Shown: piece by piece, positions 6,147-8,600 of the stretch
How positions within the stretch are numbered: the stretch's first letter is position 1
Layout of the letters: each line of letters opens with the position of its first letter
Assembly: GCA_021819535.1 (NCBI GenBank)
Contig: JAKAQU010000105.1
Location: 1-8,600 of the forward strand
Length of the DNA stretch: 8,600 bases
Source of the DNA: Pseudomonadota bacterium
GTDB lineage: Bacteria; Pseudomonadota; Alphaproteobacteria; Acetobacterales; Acetobacteraceae
Reading direction: 5' to 3'
Notes under the pieces: generated by a model
What the model saw: the letters and a program-made list of their open reading frames with translations, nothing else
What the model was told of the DNA's origin: nothing
The model's database searches: none
Position numbers and translations under genes: made by a program

Positions 6147-6923
6147 TTACGACACAGACCCGCGAAACGGATCGAGACCGTCCGGGTAGCGCACCGCGGT
6201 CAGGCAGAGCCCGGCGGCGGGAGCGGTCGGGCCGGCGTGGGCGCGGTTGCGGGCGGCGAGCGCGCGGGCGATCGCGGCGATGTCCCAGCGCCCCTCGCCC
6301 ACCCATTTCAGGGAGCCGACCATGTTGCGCACCTGGTGGTGGAGGAAGCTCCGTGCCTCGGCGATGATGGTTATTTCCTCCCCCTCCCGCGTGACGTCGA
6401 GCCGATCGAGGGTGCGGAGCGGGGTTTTGGCCTGGCAGGCGCTGGCGCGGAACGAGGTGAAATCATGCCGTCCGAGCAGCGTTTGCGCCGCCGCGTGCAT
6501 GGCGGCCGCGTCGAGCCGATGCGGGACATGCCAGACCCGGCCTGCGGCAAGCGCCGGCCGCGCCGCGCGGTTGAGAATGGTATAGCGATAGGCGCGACCG
6601 ATGGCTGAGAACCGCGCACTCCATCCCGGCGGCGCCGGGGCCGCGGCGAGCACGGCGACGGGGTGGGGCTTGAGATGATGATTGAGGGCCGCCTGCAAGC
6701 GCTCGGGGGCGAACTCGGCCGCGAGCGCGATCCCGACGACCTGGCCCGCCGCGTGGACCCCGGCATCGGTGCGCCCAGCCGCGGTACTTGCCACCGGCGC
6801 GCCGTGATTGAGCCGTGCCGCCGCCTCTTCCAAAACCTCCTGGACGGATAACCCGACCTCCTGGCGCTGCCAGCCGACGAAGGGCGCACCGTCATATTCG
6901 AGCCGCAACGCGAATCCCGGCAT
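6147..6923 (-). CDS. truA: tRNA pseudouridine(38-40) synthase
   Basis: TruA converts uridines 38-40 of the tRNA anticodon arm to pseudouridine. The 258-aa protein has the family landmarks in order: YDGAPFVGWQRQ (10-21), the catalytic aspartate D53 in GRTDAGVHA (50-58), RFSAIGRAYRYTI (104-116), HDFTSFRA (153-160), and the C-terminal FLHHQVRNMVGSLKWVGEG (193-211). ATG 6923 shares its A with the stop of fmt (TGATG), which fits both the family N-terminus and coupled translation. A longer in-frame version to 7061 would lie wholly inside fmt and shows no homology. It is the last gene of the def-fmt-truA unit, which converges on the dap unit. Confidence 0.95.
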   Translation of the reverse strand: MPGFALRLEYDGAPFVGWQRQEVGLSVQEVLEEAAARLNHGAPVASTAAGRTDAGVHAAGQVVGIALAAEFAPERLQAALNHHLKPHPVAVLAAAPAPPGWSARFSAIGRAYRYTILNRAARPALAAGRVWHVPHRLDAAAMHAAAQTLLGRHDFTSFRASACQAKTPLRTLDRLDVTREGEEITIIAEARSFLHHQVRNMVGSLKWVGEGRWDIAAIARALAARNRAHAGPTAPAAGLCLTAVRYPDGLDPFRGSVS

Positions 6924-7828
6924 CAGCCGAGCCGGTGGCCGGGCGCGATCGGGTGGCCGCGGAGAAATTCCGGGACCAAGAGAGCGCTCCGCCCGGAGAG
7001 CTGAACCCGGAGCGGGCGGAGAATGCCCTCGCCGCAGGCGATGGCGAGGCGATCGTCGCATACCTCACCCGGCGCCGCGCCATTCGATCCCGGCTCGGCG
7101 CGCGCGGCGAGGATTTTGAACGTCGCGCCATCGAGGGTCGCGAACGTGCCGGGCCAGGGGTTGAGGGCGCGAATTTGCCGGGCGATGAGCGGGGCCGGCC
7201 GGGTCCAGTCGATGCGCCCGTCATCGCGGCCGAGTTTCGCGGCATAAGTCGCGCCCGGCGGCTGGGGGCGCGGGGGCGGATTTTCGGCGAGCGCGCGCAG
7301 AATGAGCCTGGCGCCGAGAGCGGCGAGACTGTCGTGCAATGTTGCGGCCTCGGTCTCACCGCTGATCGGGACCGCCTCCTGGAGCAGGATCGGCCCGGTA
7401 TCGAGCCCGGCCTCCATTTGCATGATGGTGACGCCGGTTTCGGTATCGCCGGCGAGGATCGCGGCCTGGATCGGGGCGGCGCCCCGCCAGCGCGGCAAAA
7501 GGCTCGCATGGATGTTGAGGCAGCCGCGGCGGGGGGCGGCGAGGCAGGCGGGCGGCAGGATCAGCCCATAGGCGGCGACGATGGCGGCATCGAGATCGAG
7601 CGCCGCGAACGCGGCTTGCTCGGCGGCATCGCGCAGTGTCGTCGGCATGCGGAGGGAAAAGCCGAGCCGCTCGGCCGCAAGCTGCACCGGCGTCGGGCGC
7701 GGCTTCTGCCCCCGTCCGGCGGGGCGCGGTTTCTGGCAATAGACCACGGCGATCTCATGCCCCGCCGCGGCGAGGGCGTTGAGCGCCGGTACGGCGAAGG
7801 CGGCACTCCCCATCACCGCGAGCCGCAT
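6923..7828 (-). CDS. fmt: Methionyl-tRNA formyltransferase
   Basis: Fmt formylates initiator Met-tRNA using 10-formyltetrahydrofolate. The 301-aa protein has the catalytic triad: N105 and H107 in NIHASLLPRWRGAAPIQ (105-121) and D143 in GLDTGP (141-146). The tRNA-binding loop region follows YCQKPRPAGRGQK (30-42). The C-terminal OB-like domain starts near 205 with IDWTRPA and NPWPGTF. It is slightly shorter than the usual 305-315 aa. Near the N-terminus the usual G-x-P-D-F-A-V-P motif reads GSAAFAVP, so the common Asp is missing; the active site itself is intact. Its ATG follows the def stop after a single base, and its stop overlaps the truA start, so the three genes form one coupled operon. 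def removes the formyl group that fmt adds. Confidence 0.96.
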   Translation of the reverse strand: MRLAVMGSAAFAVPALNALAAAGHEIAVVYCQKPRPAGRGQKPRPTPVQLAAERLGFSLRMPTTLRDAAEQAAFAALDLDAAIVAAYGLILPPACLAAPRRGCLNIHASLLPRWRGAAPIQAAILAGDTETGVTIMQMEAGLDTGPILLQEAVPISGETEAATLHDSLAALGARLILRALAENPPPRPQPPGATYAAKLGRDDGRIDWTRPAPLIARQIRALNPWPGTFATLDGATFKILAARAEPGSNGAAPGEVCDDRLAIACGEGILRPLRVQLSGRSALLVPEFLRGHPIAPGHRLG

Positions 7829-7829
7829 C

Positions 7830-8354
7830 TCAGCCCGCCGCTTTCTGGCGCTGCTCCTTGGCGAGGCGGCGGAGGATCATGTTTCGCTTGAGGGGGGACA
7901 GATGATCGACGAACAGTATGCCGTCGAGGTGGTCGATTTCGTGCTGGAGACAGGCGGCGAGCAGCCCGTCGGCGGTGATTTCCCGGCTTTTGCCGTCGAA
8001 ATCGGAGAAGCGGACGGTGACGCGGGCGGGCCGCGTGACATCGGCGTATTGATTGGGGAGCGAAAGACAGCCCTCCTCGCGGGTTGCCGTCTCGGCGCTC
8101 GTCGCGGTAACGGCGGGGTTGACCATCACCACCGGCGCCGGCTTGTCCTCGGGCTGAAGATCGACGATGCAGAGCCGGAGTCCGACGCCGACCTGCGGCG
8201 CGGCGAGGCCGATGCCGGGGGCGGCGTACATCGCCTCGAACATACGCGGCACGAGATCGGCGACGAGCGCGCCATCTTCCGGCCGCACCGGGCGGGCGCG
8301 GGCTTTGAGGCGCGGGTCAGGCGCAATCAGGATGCTGAGGGGGGCGGGCGACAT
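7830..8354 (-). CDS. def: Peptide deformylase
   Basis: Def removes the N-formyl group from nascent proteins on the ribosome and uses Fe(II) or a similar metal. The 174-aa protein carries all three family motifs: GIGLAAPQ (47-54), EGCLS (94-98, metal ligand C96) and QHEIDHLDG (137-145, ligands H138 and H142, catalytic E139). ATG 8354 gives the standard N-terminus (MSPAPLSILIAPDPRLK). The frame stays open to 8561, but the extra residues are basic, low in complexity and not family-like. No Shine-Dalgarno sequence precedes 8354. Instead an AT-rich GATATATC (about 8361-8368) lies 7-8 bp upstream and could be a -10 element giving a leaderless or very short-leader mRNA. def heads the def-fmt-truA operon and is divergent from the hsp20 start. 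Confidence 0.96.
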   Translation of the reverse strand: MSPAPLSILIAPDPRLKARARPVRPEDGALVADLVPRMFEAMYAAPGIGLAAPQVGVGLRLCIVDLQPEDKPAPVVMVNPAVTATSAETATREEGCLSLPNQYADVTRPARVTVRFSDFDGKSREITADGLLAACLQHEIDHLDGILFVDHLSPLKRNMILRRLAKEQRQKAAG

Positions 8355-8410
8355 GGAGCGGGATATATCGCGCGCGCGCCCTGGTTTCCAGAGCGCGTCG
8401 CGGCCCGATT

Positions 8411-8461
8411 TTGCCGCCCCCTCTTGCAACGCTCTCATGCCTTGCCAAAATCTCTTGCAGC
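8411..8461. repeat. Imperfect 20-bp direct repeat upstream of the hsp20 start
   Basis: Two 20-bp copies (8411-8430 and 8442-8461) share TTGCC-N5-CTCTTGCA and agree at 14 of 20 positions, starting 31 bp apart, close to three helical turns. They lie between the divergent def and hsp20 genes and overlap the best promoter candidate. They could be tandem regulator sites or chance. Confidence 0.35.
8423..8451 (+). promoter_or_regulatory. Candidate promoter for the hsp20 gene
   Basis: CTTGCAA (8423-8429) and CAAAAT (8446-8451) are separated by 16 bp. They match the vegetative -35/-10 pattern at four of six positions each. The CTTG core also resembles the -35 of heat-shock sigma factor (RpoH) promoters, but the -10 lacks the usual C-rich stretch. 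Transcription would start near 8458, leaving a leader of about 55 nt. Confidence 0.3.
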
Positions 8462-8513
8462 CGGGACGCCCGAGCGGGTTCCGGCGCCAGCTTCGCTCCA
8501 AGGAGGAGGCCCG

Positions 8514-8600
8514 ATGTCGTCGCGTCTGTTCACGTCGCCGCTGTTTCTCGGTTTCGATCATCTCGAACAGATGCTCGAACGCGCCGCGAAATAGATCGGA
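8514..8600 (+). CDS. 5' end of a small heat-shock protein (Hsp20) gene; frame interrupted after 26 codons
   Basis: ATG 8514 is preceded at 7 nt by AAGGAGG (8500-8506), the strongest ribosome-binding site in the window. The first 26 residues contain SRLFTSPLFLGFDHLEQMLE, closely resembling the N-terminus of alphaproteobacterial Hsp20 (IbpA/HspH-type) holdase chaperones, in which a Lys-x-Ser-x-Asp-Gly-Tyr-Pro-Pro segment normally follows. Here AAA is followed by TAG (8592-8594). If the frame is shifted by one base at the A-run (8589-8591), it would read on as NRS and then Asp or Glu, which fits that segment. The gene is therefore probably frameshifted here, by mutation or sequencing error; only six bases lie beyond the stop, so this cannot be settled. 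The alpha-crystallin domain would lie outside the window. Confidence 0.6.

Noticed and set aside
6815..7891. 358-codon plus-strand frame opposite fmt and truA
   Set aside because: It is antisense to two enzymes with intact catalytic motifs, and its composition is shadow-like.

Overview
The window is strongly GC-rich and densely packed with genes, and nearly all of it can be assigned. The proteins, the gene neighbourhood and the T-rich hairpins that interrupt the GC-rich DNA suggest an alphaproteobacterium, most likely of the Acetobacteraceae/Rhodospirillales. The order is my inference and a species cannot be named. No rRNA, tRNA, transposon, CRISPR array or phage gene is visible, and no gene stands out as foreign by codon use.

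Left block (1-3280, minus strand, read right to left): a PAS-GAF-GGDEF diguanylate cyclase, then a HEAT-like DUF2336 protein whose start overlaps the cyclase stop, then after about 98 bp the first 164 codons of a RuBisCO-like protein that runs off the window's left edge. The cyclase and the DUF2336 protein look like a translationally coupled signalling pair. The RuBisCO-like protein is the most unusual enzyme here and may or may not share their transcript.

Middle block (3454-5992, plus strand): dapD, dapE and a small multi-pass membrane protein of unknown function, each overlapping the next by a few bases. DapD and DapE catalyse two successive-phase steps of the succinylase branch of lysine and meso-diaminopimelate synthesis. 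dapD is transcribed divergently from the cyclase across a 173-bp gap that holds an inverted repeat. The unit ends in a 154-bp convergent gap with three hairpins, two of them followed by T-runs.

Right block (8354-6147, minus strand): def, fmt and truA (peptide deformylase, methionyl-tRNA formyltransferase, tRNA pseudouridine synthase A). This is a tightly packed translation and tRNA-modification operon converging on the dap operon. def is divergent from the last feature, the 5' end of a small heat-shock protein gene (8514 onward) with a near-perfect Shine-Dalgarno sequence. Its reading frame hits a stop after 26 codons, a few bases before the window ends.

Most of the window is housekeeping. 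The parts that deserve attention are the cyclase/DUF2336/RuBisCO-like cluster, the hairpin element between the convergent operons, the apparently broken hsp20 start and the unassigned membrane protein attached to dapE.
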